A DNA stretch of 64,000 nt, from the NCBI GenBank assembly GCA_963726365.1, contig CAVSCI010000003.1:434001-498000 (forward strand). The letters run 5' to 3'. The notes under the pieces are model-generated. The model saw nothing but the letters and a program-made list of their open reading frames with translations. It was not told the DNA's origin and ran no database searches. The position numbers were made by a program, and so were the translations under genes. Source of the stretch: JAABQG01 sp963726365 (lineage in GTDB: Bacteria > Pseudomonadota > Gammaproteobacteria > Burkholderiales > Burkholderiaceae_C). This document shows positions 16,066 through 26,629 of this stretch, piece by piece. Position 1 is the first letter of the stretch, and each line of letters starts with the position of its first letter.

Positions 16066-18351
16066 ATGAAATTCCGCTTCCCCATCGTCATCATCGACGA
16101 GGATTACCGCTCCGAGAACACCTCGGGCCTGAGCATTCGCGCGCTGGCCCAAGCCATTGAGGGTGAGGGATTCGAGGTGCTGGGCGTCACCAGCTACGGG
16201 GATCTTTCGCAATTCGCCCAACAGCAAAGTCGCGCCAGCGCCTTCATCCTGTCAATTGACGACGAAGAATTCACCCCTGGCCCTGACCTGGACCCGGCGG
16301 TGCTGAACCTGCGCCACTTCATCGAGGAGGTGCGCCGCAAGAACCTCGATGTCCCGATCTACATCTATGGCGAGACCAAGACGTCACGGCATATTCCCAA
16401 CGACATCCTGCGTGAACTGCATGGTTTCATTCATACCTTCGAGGACACCCCGGAGTTCGTTGCACGCCACATCATCCGCGAAGCCAAAAGCTACCTGGAA
16501 GGGCTGCAGCCACCTTTCTTCAAGGCTTTGCTGGACTATGCCGAGGACGGCTCCTACTCGTGGCATTGTCCGGGGCATTCGGGTGGCGTGGCCTTCCTGA
16601 AAAGCCCGGTGGGGCAGATGTACCACCAGTTCTACGGCGAGAACATGCTGCGGGCCGACGTCTGCAACGCCGTGGAGGAGCTCGGGCAGTTGCTCGATCA
16701 CGACGGTGCCATAGGCAAGAGCGAACGCAACGCCGCACGCATCTTCAATGCCGACCATTGCTTCTTTGTGACCAATGGCACCAGCACCAGCAACAAGATG
16801 GTCTGGCACCACACGGTGGCGCCCAACGACGTGGTGGTGGTGGACCGCAACTGCCACGTCTCCATCCTGCACGCGATCATCATGACCGGGGCGATTCCCG
16901 TGTTCCTCAAGCCCACGCGCAACCACTTCGGCATCATCGGGCCGATCCCGAAAAGCGAGTTCGAGCCGGCGGCGATCAAGGCCAAGATCATGGCCAATCC
17001 GCTCATCCGTGAGCATCTGCAGGGTGTCGACATCAGCACGATCAAGCCGCGCGTGCTGTCACTGACCCAGTCCACCTACGACGGCGTGCTCTACAACACC
17101 GAGACGGTCAAGGGCATGCTCGACGGCTATGTGGACAACATCCACTTCGACGAAGCCTGGCTGCCGCACGCCGCGTTTCACCCGTTCTATGGCACCTACC
17201 ATGCGATGGGCAAGAAGCGCACGCGCCCGAAGCAGGCGGTAGTCTATGCAACCCAGTCGATCCACAAGCTGCTGGCCGGCATCAGCCAGGCCAGCCACGT
17301 GCTCGTGCAGGACTCCCAGACGGTCAAGCTGGACAAGCACCTCTTCAACGAGGCCTACCTGATGCACACCTCGACGTCGCCGCAGTACAGCATCATTGCC
17401 AGTTGCGACGTGGCGGCGGCGATGATGGAGCCGCCCGGCGGCACGGCGCTGGTCGAGGAGAGCATTGCCGAGGCGTTGGATTTCCGACGCGCCATGCGAA
17501 AGGTCGACGAGGAATACGGCGATGACTGGTGGTTCAAGGTCTGGGGGCCGGACAAGCTGGTGGACGAGGGCATTGGCCGCGCCGACGCCTGGGTCATCAA
17601 GGGGGAGTCCGCCAAGGCCAAGGCCGGCGTCAACTGGCACGGTTTCGGCAAGATGGCCACGGGCTTCAACATGCTCGACCCGATCAAGTCAACCATCGTC
17701 ACGCCCGGCATGGACCTGAACGGCAAGTTCGCCAGGACGGGTATTCCGGCCAGCATCGTGACCAAGTTTCTGGCGGAGCATGGCGTGGTGGTGGAAAAGA
17801 CCGGCCTGTACAGCTTCTTCATCATGTTTACCATCGGCATCACCAAGGGCCGCTGGAACAGCATGCTCACGGCCCTGCAGCAGTTCAAGGACGACTATGC
17901 CAAGAACCAGCCGATGTGGCGCATCCTTCCCGAGTTCTGCCAGAAGCATCCCCGCTATGAAAAAATGGGCTTGGCTGACCTGTGCCAGCATGTGCACCAG
18001 TTGTACGCCAAGTACGACATCGCGCGCCTCACGACCGAGATGTACCTGAGCGACCTTGCGCCGGCCATGAAGCCGGCCGACGCGTATGCGCACATTGCGC
18101 ACCGCAAGACAGAGCGGGTTGAAATCGACCACCTGGAAGGGCGTGTCACCGTGGGTCTGGTCACGCCTTACCCGCCGGGCATTCCACTCCTGATCCCCGG
18201 CGAGGTCTTCAACCGCAAGATCGTCGATTACCTCAAGTTCGCCCGCGAGTTCAACACGCAGTGCCCGGGCTTCGAGACCGACATTCACGGCCTCGTCGAG
18301 GAAGAAGGGCTGGATGGAGTGCGTCACTATTTCGCCGATTGCGTGAAATGA
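16066..18351 (+). CDS. PLP-dependent basic amino acid decarboxylase (lysine/arginine/ornithine type)
   Basis: A 761-aa fold-type I decarboxylase of the AdiA/LdcC/SpeF group. It has an N-terminal receiver-like wing domain (IVIIDEDYRSENTSGLSIRALAQ), then the core with WHCPGHSGG, FVTNGTSTSNK, HFDEAWLPHA and the PLP lysine in QSIHKLLAG (about residue 398), and a C-terminal domain starting near VTPYPPGIPLLIPGE. It removes CO2 from a basic amino acid to make a polyamine or for acid resistance. Lys, Arg and Orn cannot be told apart by eye. The start at 16066 was chosen because MKFRFPIVIIDED begins the wing domain. Confidence 0.92.
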   Translation: MKFRFPIVIIDEDYRSENTSGLSIRALAQAIEGEGFEVLGVTSYGDLSQFAQQQSRASAFILSIDDEEFTPGPDLDPAVLNLRHFIEEVRRKNLDVPIYIYGETKTSRHIPNDILRELHGFIHTFEDTPEFVARHIIREAKSYLEGLQPPFFKALLDYAEDGSYSWHCPGHSGGVAFLKSPVGQMYHQFYGENMLRADVCNAVEELGQLLDHDGAIGKSERNAARIFNADHCFFVTNGTSTSNKMVWHHTVAPNDVVVVDRNCHVSILHAIIMTGAIPVFLKPTRNHFGIIGPIPKSEFEPAAIKAKIMANPLIREHLQGVDISTIKPRVLSLTQSTYDGVLYNTETVKGMLDGYVDNIHFDEAWLPHAAFHPFYGTYHAMGKKRTRPKQAVVYATQSIHKLLAGISQASHVLVQDSQTVKLDKHLFNEAYLMHTSTSPQYSIIASCDVAAAMMEPPGGTALVEESIAEALDFRRAMRKVDEEYGDDWWFKVWGPDKLVDEGIGRADAWVIKGESAKAKAGVNWHGFGKMATGFNMLDPIKSTIVTPGMDLNGKFARTGIPASIVTKFLAEHGVVVEKTGLYSFFIMFTIGITKGRWNSMLTALQQFKDDYAKNQPMWRILPEFCQKHPRYEKMGLADLCQHVHQLYAKYDIARLTTEMYLSDLAPAMKPADAYAHIAHRKTERVEIDHLEGRVTVGLVTPYPPGIPLLIPGEVFNRKIVDYLKFAREFNTQCPGFETDIHGLVEEEGLDGVRHYFADCVK

Positions 18352-18405
18352 GTGCGGGTCGCCTGGAGGGTTCCCGTCTCGCCATTTCTTGACAGGAACG
18401 GCATG

Positions 18406-18436
18406 TGGCCATCGTCCAATCGCCACTATTTGCTAT
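18406..18436 (-). repeat. Mini-repeat copy 4 (3' of DNA ligase)
   Basis: Minus strand ATAGCAAATAGTGGCG then ATTGGACGATGGCC matches copy 1 at most positions. It is intergenic, in the 97-base gap between the decarboxylase and ligase 3' ends. Confidence 0.6.
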
Positions 18437-18448
18437 GAATACAGGACT

Positions 18449-19337
18449 TTACCGGGCGTCTGCCTTGGCACCGGGCGTCCAGTCTTCACGGACCCGCAAG
18501 AAACTGGCAAAGCGGGGAACACCCTTGTCAGTCGTGCCGCGGTAGCGGTAAGTCACCCACGTGCCGACCGCCGGCGGTGCCGCGCGTTGGGCGTCAGTGA
18601 AGCCAGTGCCCAGTTTCAGCAGAAGGCCGCTGTTGGTCTGCACCAGCAGCGCGCCCAGCCGGCCCGTGTGCTTGCCCTGGCCGGGCACGTGGGCGATCAC
18701 CCGGGCCTCCGCGTCGTCATAAGGCTTGTACTTGAGCAGATCGTCGTTGCGCGCGGCGCGGTAGAGCGAATCGCCCCGATGCAGCATCACGCCCTCGCCA
18801 CCGGCTTTGACGGTCTGGCGCATCAGCGTCTGCAGTGCGGCATCGCTGGCGACTTTGCGCTGTGCCACGGGCTGTACCCAGGGCACAGCCAACTGCGCCA
18901 GCAATTGCTGGTAAGCCGTGATGCGTTCCGTGAAGGTGCCGCCATGGGCGGGCAGATCAAATACCATGAAGCGCATGTCGCGCCAGGCCGCGTCGATCGG
19001 TGTTTGCTGGCGTACCGTGGAGACCGCGTGGGAAAAGCGGCCGCGCCCGGCCCAGAGTTCGCCGTCCAGGGGCACGTCGGGCCATCCGGCCGTGAACCAT
19101 TCCGGCGTGGCAATGCGTTCGCCCCCGCGCGTCCAGAGCAGTTTTCCATCCCAGTAGCCGCGCACACCGTCGTATTTTTCACTGACCCAGTAGTCCGCCA
19201 GCGGCGTGATGCCGGGCGCGGTAGACGTTGGCCAGCATCAACGGCGGGGCAGCGCCCGCCGCCGCCAAGGCACCTGTTCCGGCATTCGGACCCAGCGCCG
19301 CCAATGCAAGCAGCGAGAGAATCTGGCGGCGCTTCAT
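18449..19337 (-). CDS. Periplasmic ATP-dependent DNA ligase (one frameshift)
   Basis: About 295 aa after removing one extra base at about 19217. The N-terminus MKRRQILSLLALAALG looks like an export signal. The active-site lysine motif EKYDGVRGYW, then PLDGELWAGRG, GGEGVMLHRG and LLKYKP are nucleotidyltransferase motifs I-V. An OB domain with GRLGALLVQ follows. It joins nicked DNA with ATP. Small exported ligases of this type (LigE-like) may act on incoming DNA. It is unrelated to the essential NAD-dependent LigA. Confidence 0.88.
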
Positions 19338-19366
19338 GTGACAGCCTATTTGGCGCTATCCAATAG

Positions 19367-19409
19367 ATAGCTGAAAGAGTCCCATTGGCGTTGGGATCGG
19401 GCCAATTGG
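19367..19409 (+). repeat. Mini-repeat copy 5 (between ligase and fabI)
   Basis: ATAGCTGAAAGAGTCCC then ATTGGCGTTGGGATCGGGCC matches the repeat layout with several changes. It occupies the gap between the ligase start and the fabI stop. Confidence 0.6.
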
Positions 19410-19424
19410 ATCACTGACCTGGCC

Positions 19425-20231
19425 TCAGACGCCCGCGCTGTCGCGCGAGGCGCCCGCCGTCTGGCTGAAACCACCGTCCACATACGAAATCTCGGCAGTG
19501 ACACCGCTGGCCAGGTCGCTGAGCAGGAAGGCCGCGACGTTGCCCACATCCTCGATGGTCACGTTGCGGCGCAGGGGCGATGCTGAAGCCACCATGCCCA
19601 GGAGCTTGCCGAAGTCCTTGATGCCGCTGGCCGCCAGCGTCTTGATCGGGCCGGCGCTGACGCCGTTGACGCGGATGCCGCGCGGACCCAGGGACTCTGC
19701 CAGGTACCGCACTGACGCTTCGAGAGAGGCCTTGGCCAGGCCCATCGTGTTGTAGTGCGGAATGATGCGCAGTGCGCCCAGGTAGCTCATGGTCAGCAGT
19801 GAGGACTTCGGATTCAGGTAGGGCAGCGCGGCCTTGGCCATGGCCGGGAAACTGTAGGCGCTGATGTCCTGCGCAATGCGGAAGTTCTCCCGCGTCAGAC
19901 CGTCGAGAAAGTCGCCAGCAATGGCTTCGCGCGGCGCGAAGCCGATGCTGTGCACGAAGCCGTCGAAGGTGGGCCAGCTTTTCGCCAGATCGCTGAACAT
20001 CCTGTCGATCTGCTCGTCGCTGGCGACGTCGCAGTCAAAGATCAAGGATGAATTGAATTCGGCCGCGAACTCGGTGATGCGGTCCTTGAATCGCTCGCCG
20101 ACATAGCTGAAGGCCAGTTCGGCACCCTGTTCGTGGCATGCCCTGGCAATGCCGTAGGCGATGGAGCGGTTTGACAGCAGGCCAGTGATCAGCAGTTTCT
20201 TGCCAGCGAGAAAGCCGGTTTTTTGGCTCAT
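19425..20231 (-). CDS. fabI: Enoyl-[acyl-carrier-protein] reductase (NADH) FabI
   Basis: A 268-aa short-chain dehydrogenase-like enzyme catalysing the last step of fatty acid elongation. It has KKLLITGLLSNRSIAYGIA at the cofactor site, HSIGFAPREA, LTMSYLGALR and the catalytic Tyr-x6-Lys in YNTMGLAKAS. RVNGVSAGPIKTLAASGI is the substrate loop, and SDLASGVTAEISYVDGGFS lies near the end. Length is normal. Divergent from the yejA-like gene with only 38 bases between start codons. Confidence 0.95.
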   Translation of the reverse strand: MSQKTGFLAGKKLLITGLLSNRSIAYGIARACHEQGAELAFSYVGERFKDRITEFAAEFNSSLIFDCDVASDEQIDRMFSDLAKSWPTFDGFVHSIGFAPREAIAGDFLDGLTRENFRIAQDISAYSFPAMAKAALPYLNPKSSLLTMSYLGALRIIPHYNTMGLAKASLEASVRYLAESLGPRGIRVNGVSAGPIKTLAASGIKDFGKLLGMVASASPLRRNVTIEDVGNVAAFLLSDLASGVTAEISYVDGGFSQTAGASRDSAGV

Positions 20232-20269
20232 GTAGGAGTCTCCGAAAAAAATCTGTGCAGAATTGTCGC

Positions 20270-22132
20270 ATGCGAGGATTCTTCTTTGGCTTGTTGTTCT
20301 GGGTTTGCGGTCCCGTTTGGTCGGCCCATGCGTACGCCCAGTTCGGCGATATCAAGTACCCGCCGGGCTTCCAGCACTTCGACTACGTCAACCCGAGCGC
20401 CCCCAAGGGCGGCGAGATCGCACTGGTGCCGCCCACCCGCCTGTCCAATTTCGACAAATACAACCCTTTTACCCTGAAGGGCAGTGCGCCACCCGCCCTG
20501 GTCGGCCTGGTTTTCGAGACCCTGCTGACCGGGACGCTCGATGAGCCGACCACCGCCTACGGTCTGCTGGCCGAAGACGTTTCCGTGGCGCCGGACCGGC
20601 TTTCGGCGGTCTTTCGCCTGAATCCCGCCGCCCGCTTCTCCACCGGCGATCCGGTGCTTGCCGCCGATGTCAAGCATTCATTCGACCGGCTGGTCAGCAA
20701 GGAAAGCGCGCCGCAGTACCGCACGATCTTTGGCGAGGTGCTCGGCGCCACGGTACTGGACGAGCGCACCATCCGCTTTGACTTCAAGCGCGCGAATGCC
20801 GAACTGCCGCTGATTGTGGGAGGCCTGCCGGTGTTCAGCCGCAAGTGGGGGGTGGAGAACGGCAAGGCCAAGCCGCTGGACCAGATCATCACCGACATGC
20901 CGATTGGCAGCGGCCCCTATCGCATCGGCAAGGTCAACTTCGGGCGGGACATCACCTATGAGCGCGACCCGGACTACTGGGCGAAAGACCTCAACGTGCG
21001 CCGTGGCCTGTTCAACTTCGACCGCATCACCTACAAGATCTACAAGGACAACACGGCGCAGCTCGAAGCCTTCAAGGCCGGCGAGTTCGACTACATCCAG
21101 GCCTTCATCGCACGCGAATGGGCGCGCGCCTACACCGGCAAGCCTTTTGACAGCGGCCGGCTCATCAAGAAAGAGCTGAAACACGGCAATGCTGGCGACT
21201 TCCAGGGTTTTCAGTTCAATGTCCGGCGCGACAAGTTCAAGGACCCGCGCGTGCGCGAAGCGATTGGCCTGGCCATGGATTTCGAGTGGCTCAACCGACA
21301 GCTGTTCTACAACGCCTACACCCGGGTCCGTGGCTACTTCGTCGCGAGCGATTTCGAGGCCACGGGCAAGCCCGGCGCGGATGAGCTGGCGCTGCTGGAG
21401 CCATTGCGCGCCAAGTTGCCGCCGGAGGTCTTCACCCAGGACGTGCCACAACCGCCCGTGACCAGCCTCGATCCGGCCTCCGGGCGCACGCTGCGCGACA
21501 ACCTGCGCCGCGCGCGCTCGCTGCTGGCCGAGGCCGGCTGGACCTACCGTGATGGTGCGTTGCGAAACGCCAAGGGCGAGGCGTTCAACATCGAGTTTCT
21601 GGACAACTCCGGATCGATGGGGCGCGTGGTGACGCCCTTCGCCAAGAATCTTGAAAAGCTCGGCATCACAGTGAACTACAAGGTCATCGACTTCGCGATC
21701 CTGCAAAAACGTATGGATGTGTTCGATTTCGAGGTCATCAGCAGCCGGGCCGTGGGCAGTGAAGCCCCGGGCACCGAACTGCTGGAGCGTTTCGGCTCGA
21801 AGGCCGCAGACGTCGAAGGGTCCAGCAATGTCATCGGCATCAGGAACCCGGCGGTGGACGCGTTGCTCGACAAAGTGATTTCGGCCCAGACACGGCCTGA
21901 GCTGGTGGCCCGGGTGCGCGCGCTGGACCGGGTGCTGCGTTTTGGCCATTACGTTGTGCCGCACTGGTACGGTGGCGTGCACCGTGTGGCGTACCGGGCC
22001 GGGCGCTTCGAGCAACCCGCGGTGACACCGCGCTACTACCAGCCCGAGAGCTGGATCACCAGCACATGGTGGGCTACCGAGGCCAATCGTGACGAATTGC
22101 GTCGCGGCTCGGCTGGACAGACAAAGAACTGA
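20270..22132 (+). CDS. Peptide ABC transporter substrate-binding protein, YejA-like
   Basis: A 620-aa periplasmic protein of the solute-binding family 5. It has a signal peptide (MRGFFFGLLFWVCGPVWSAHA), then FGDIKYPPGFQHFDYVNPSAPKGG in pieces, LVFETLLTG, the SBP_bac_5 core and GSGPYRI. YejA-group proteins bind oligopeptides and peptide antibiotics. First gene of a four-gene ABC operon. The start at 20270 was chosen over a GTG at 20255 because the signal peptide starts here. Confidence 0.9.
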   Translation: MRGFFFGLLFWVCGPVWSAHAYAQFGDIKYPPGFQHFDYVNPSAPKGGEIALVPPTRLSNFDKYNPFTLKGSAPPALVGLVFETLLTGTLDEPTTAYGLLAEDVSVAPDRLSAVFRLNPAARFSTGDPVLAADVKHSFDRLVSKESAPQYRTIFGEVLGATVLDERTIRFDFKRANAELPLIVGGLPVFSRKWGVENGKAKPLDQIITDMPIGSGPYRIGKVNFGRDITYERDPDYWAKDLNVRRGLFNFDRITYKIYKDNTAQLEAFKAGEFDYIQAFIAREWARAYTGKPFDSGRLIKKELKHGNAGDFQGFQFNVRRDKFKDPRVREAIGLAMDFEWLNRQLFYNAYTRVRGYFVASDFEATGKPGADELALLEPLRAKLPPEVFTQDVPQPPVTSLDPASGRTLRDNLRRARSLLAEAGWTYRDGALRNAKGEAFNIEFLDNSGSMGRVVTPFAKNLEKLGITVNYKVIDFAILQKRMDVFDFEVISSRAVGSEAPGTELLERFGSKAADVEGSSNVIGIRNPAVDALLDKVISAQTRPELVARVRALDRVLRFGHYVVPHWYGGVHRVAYRAGRFEQPAVTPRYYQPESWITSTWWATEANRDELRRGSAGQTKN

Positions 22133-22134
22133 AG

Positions 22135-23169
22135 ATGCCGGCCTATATCCTCAAGCGCCTGCTGCTGATGATTCCGACGCTGTTCGGCGTGCTGTTGTTG
22201 ACCTTCGTGGTGATCCAGTTCGTGCCCGGTGGGCCGGTCGAGCAGATGGTGTCGCAGTTGCAGGGCCGTGATTCGGGCGGCGAGGGCGCCGCGGCCAGCG
22301 GGGCCGGCTACCGGGGGCGCCAGGGCGTGGACGCGGCACGCATTGCGGAGATCAAGGCCCTCTACGGGTTTGACAAGCCTGCCCCCGAGCGCTTCTGGCA
22401 GATGCTCAAGCAGTTCGCGCGCTTCGACCTGGGCAAGAGCTTCTTCTATCCCAAGGACGTGTGGAGCCTGGTCAAGGAGAAGCTGCCGGTGTCGATCAGC
22501 CTGGGCCTGTGGACATTCTTCCTGAGCTACCTGATCTCGGTGCCGCTGGGCATTGCCAAGGCGGTGCGCGCCGGCAGCCGCTTTGACGCCCTGACCAGCC
22601 TGGTCGTGCTGGTGGGCTATGCAATTCCGGGATTCGTGCTGGGCGTGGCGCTGCTGGTGATCTTTGGCGGGCAGCTGCAATGGTTCCCGTTGCGCGGGCT
22701 GACTTCGTCGAACTGGGAACAACTCAGCTGGGGCGCGAAGGTGGTGGACTATCTGTGGCACATCACGCTGCCGATCACGGCCAGCGTGCTGGGGGCGTTC
22801 GCCGTGACCACCATGCTGACCAAGAACGCGTTCCTGGAGGAGATCCGCAAGCAGTATGTGCTGACGGCACGCGCCAAGGGTCTCTCCGAGCGCCGCGTGC
22901 TCTGGAAGCACGTGTTTCGCAACGCCCTGATCCCGATCATCACCGGCTTTCCGGCGGCCTTCATCGGTGCGTTCTTTGCCGGCTCGCTGCTGATCGAGAC
23001 CCTGTTCTCGCTGGACGGGCTGGGCCTGCTGAGCTACGAATCAGTGATGAGGCGCGACTATCCGGTGGTGCTGGGCACCCTCTACCTTTTCACGTTGATC
23101 GGGCTGGTGACCAAGCTGATCAGCGACCTTTGTTATGTCTGGGTGGACCCGCGTGTCAAGTTTGACTAG
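22135..23169 (+). CDS. yejB: Peptide ABC transporter permease, YejB-like
   Basis: A 344-aa inner-membrane permease with six predicted helices. It starts MPAYILKRLLLMIPTLFGVLLL and contains the DppB/OppB EAA-type loop around TARAKGLSERRVLWKHVFRNALIP. It begins 2 bases after the yejA-like stop. It has the extended periplasmic insert after the first helix (QLQGRDSGGEGAA...) seen in YejB proteins. Confidence 0.92.
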   Translation: MPAYILKRLLLMIPTLFGVLLLTFVVIQFVPGGPVEQMVSQLQGRDSGGEGAAASGAGYRGRQGVDAARIAEIKALYGFDKPAPERFWQMLKQFARFDLGKSFFYPKDVWSLVKEKLPVSISLGLWTFFLSYLISVPLGIAKAVRAGSRFDALTSLVVLVGYAIPGFVLGVALLVIFGGQLQWFPLRGLTSSNWEQLSWGAKVVDYLWHITLPITASVLGAFAVTTMLTKNAFLEEIRKQYVLTARAKGLSERRVLWKHVFRNALIPIITGFPAAFIGAFFAGSLLIETLFSLDGLGLLSYESVMRRDYPVVLGTLYLFTLIGLVTKLISDLCYVWVDPRVKFD

Positions 23170-24222
23170 CCCCCCCGAAGCGGCCGCGGGCGTCGCGACG
23201 GCGTCCCTTTCGCCCGGTCGCCGCGCCTGGCAGCGTTTCCGGCGCAACCGCCTGGGCTTTCGAAGCTTTGTGATTTTCTGCGCCTTGTTCGTGTTGAGCC
23301 TGGGCGCAGAGCTGATCTCCAACGACAAGCCGCTGGTGGCCCGCTACAGCGGTGCGTGGTATCTCCCGATTGTGAAAAGCGCCCCCGAGACAGCATTTGG
23401 TGGTGACTTCGAGACGCCCACCGATTTTCTCGACCCCTTCATCCGACAACAATTCGCAAAGCCCGGCAATTGGGCGCTGTATCCGCCCAACCCCTACCAC
23501 CACAGCACGATCGACTACTTTGCCAAGATGCCCAATCCTGCACCGCCTTCTGCGGACAACTGGCTGGGCACGGATGACCGGGGGCGTGACGTGGCCGCGC
23601 GGCTGATTTATGGCTTTCGCATCTCGGTGCTGTTTGCGCTGGCGCTCACCGCCATCGGCACTGTTCTGGGGGTGATCACAGGTGCACTCCAGGGCTTCTT
23701 TGGCGGAAAGACCGACCTGGCATTCCAGCGCTTCATCGAAATCTGGGGCTCCATGCCCGAGCTCTACCTGCTAATCATCTTTGCCGCCGTGTTCGATCCG
23801 AGCATCGGCCTGCTGCTGATTCTTCTGAGCCTGTTCGGCTGGATGGGGCTTTCCGACTATGTCCGCGCGGAGTTCCTGCGCAACCGGCAGCTCGACTACG
23901 TGCGCGCCGCGCGGGCGCTGGGGCTTTCCAACTGGCAAATCATTCGCCGCCATGTGCTTCCCAACAGCATGACGCCGGTGGTGACCTTTCTGCCGTTTCG
24001 AATGAGCGGCGCAATTCTGGCCCTGACCTCACTGGACTTCCTGGGCCTGGGCGTGCCGCCAGGCACGCCTTCACTGGGAGAGTTGCTTTCGCAGGGCAAG
24101 AGCAACATCGACGCCTGGTGGATCTCGTTGTCGACGTTTGCCGTCCTGGTCATCACACTGCTGCTGCTGACCTTCATGGGTGATGCGCTGCGCGATGCAC
24201 TCGATCCGAGGAAGTCCGACAA

Positions 24223-24226
<4 letters not shown>
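23153..24226 (+). CDS. yejE: Peptide ABC transporter permease, YejE-like
   Basis: A permease of about 357 aa. It has a helix at FVIFCALFVLSLGAELISND and the YejE-type extracytoplasmic domain (KPLVARYSGAWYLP, DFLDPFIRQQF, WLGTDDRGRDVAARLIYGFRISVLFA). The EAA loop is RAARALGLSNWQIIRRHVLPNS. A GTG at 23153, overlapping the yejB end by 17 bases, is the likely start; an earlier start at 23135 is possible. It overlaps yejF by ATGA. Confidence 0.92.
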
Positions 24227-25824
<1,598 letters not shown>

Positions 25825-25904
25825 AACGCCGCAGACAAGCGGATGCCGAGCCCCGGAGGGCGCAAATTGCCTTGAAAATCAAGCCACTTGCAACGTTTTC
25901 AGGC

Positions 25905-25910
25905 TATAAT
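25905..25910 (+). promoter_or_regulatory. -10 element upstream of the rimP-nusA-infB operon
   Basis: A perfect TATAAT in the context GGCTATAAT lies about 20 bases before the leader hairpin. No good -35 is found at 17-base spacing (TTGCAA lies too close, TTGAAA too far), so activity may depend on the extended -10. Confidence 0.5.
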
Positions 25911-25926
25911 CCAAAGCTCACGACCA

Positions 25927-25957
25927 AACGGGCGGGTAATCACCGCCCGTTTTTTTT
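25927..25957 (+). terminator. Leader terminator/attenuator before rimP
   Basis: The strong ACGGGCGG / CCGCCCGT hairpin with a short loop is followed by eight T. It lies between the -10 element and the rimP start, so most transcripts would stop here unless anti-terminated. Because the operon encodes NusA, this is a candidate for feedback by transcription attenuation. It could also simply end the yej operon. Confidence 0.75.
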
Positions 25958-26002
25958 GGCCGATTGGTTTTACACCCCCGTCTTTGGATTGCAGCAGAAC
26001 AA

Positions 26003-26599
26003 GTGGCGCTACAGCAAACAGTTGAACAGACCGTCACCGGTCTGGGTTACGACCTGGTGGAGATTGAACGTTCCGCCGGGGGGCTGTTGCGCATCACGAT
26101 TGACTGGCTCTGGGAGCCAGGGGTTGCCGAGGAGCGGTTCATTACGGTCGAGGACTGCGAAAAGGTCACGCGCCAGCTGCAGTTCGCGCTGGAGGTGGAG
26201 GGTGCCGAGTATCGGCGCCTGGAGGTGTCATCCCCGGGGATCGATCGCCCGTTGCGGAACGAGAAGGATTTGCAGCGTTTTGCCGGGGCCTTGGTGGACA
26301 TCACCTTCAAGGCGCCGGTTGGCAAGGAGCTGGGAGCGGCGTCTGGCGGGCAGATCAACGCCAACCGCAAGAAGTTTCGCGGCACGCTGGAGCGAACTGA
26401 TCCCGGCGGTGTCGCAGGGTGGCAAATCGTCTGGCGCGATGAGCCTGAGATCAAGCCCGGTCAGCGCGTCAGCCGGAAAAGAGTGCCTGCGCCGTTGCAG
26501 GCCTTGGGCTTTACGCTGGACGAAGTGCGGGAAGTGCGTCTGGCGCCGGTGGTGGATTTCAAGGGGCGCAGGCCCGTTGATGCACCGCAGGCGGATTGA
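26003..26599 (+). CDS. rimP: Ribosome maturation factor RimP
   Basis: A 198-aa protein required for 30S subunit maturation. It shows VEQTVTGLGYDLVEIERSAGGLLRI, ITVEDCEKVTRQLQFALEVE, the invariant YRRLEVSSPGIDRPL, and a C-terminal SH3-like region ending LAPVVDFKGRRP. A GTG at 26003 is preferred because RimP proteins begin within a few residues of the first helix; an upstream in-frame ATG at 25964 overlaps the leader. First gene of the rimP-nusA-infB-rbfA-truB operon. Confidence 0.92.
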   Translation: MALQQTVEQTVTGLGYDLVEIERSAGGLLRITIDWLWEPGVAEERFITVEDCEKVTRQLQFALEVEGAEYRRLEVSSPGIDRPLRNEKDLQRFAGALVDITFKAPVGKELGAASGGQINANRKKFRGTLERTDPGGVAGWQIVWRDEPEIKPGQRVSRKRVPAPLQALGFTLDEVREVRLAPVVDFKGRRPVDAPQAD

Positions 26600-26629
26600 A
26601 TTAAAGACTTTGGACAGGAGAGCTGTGGC

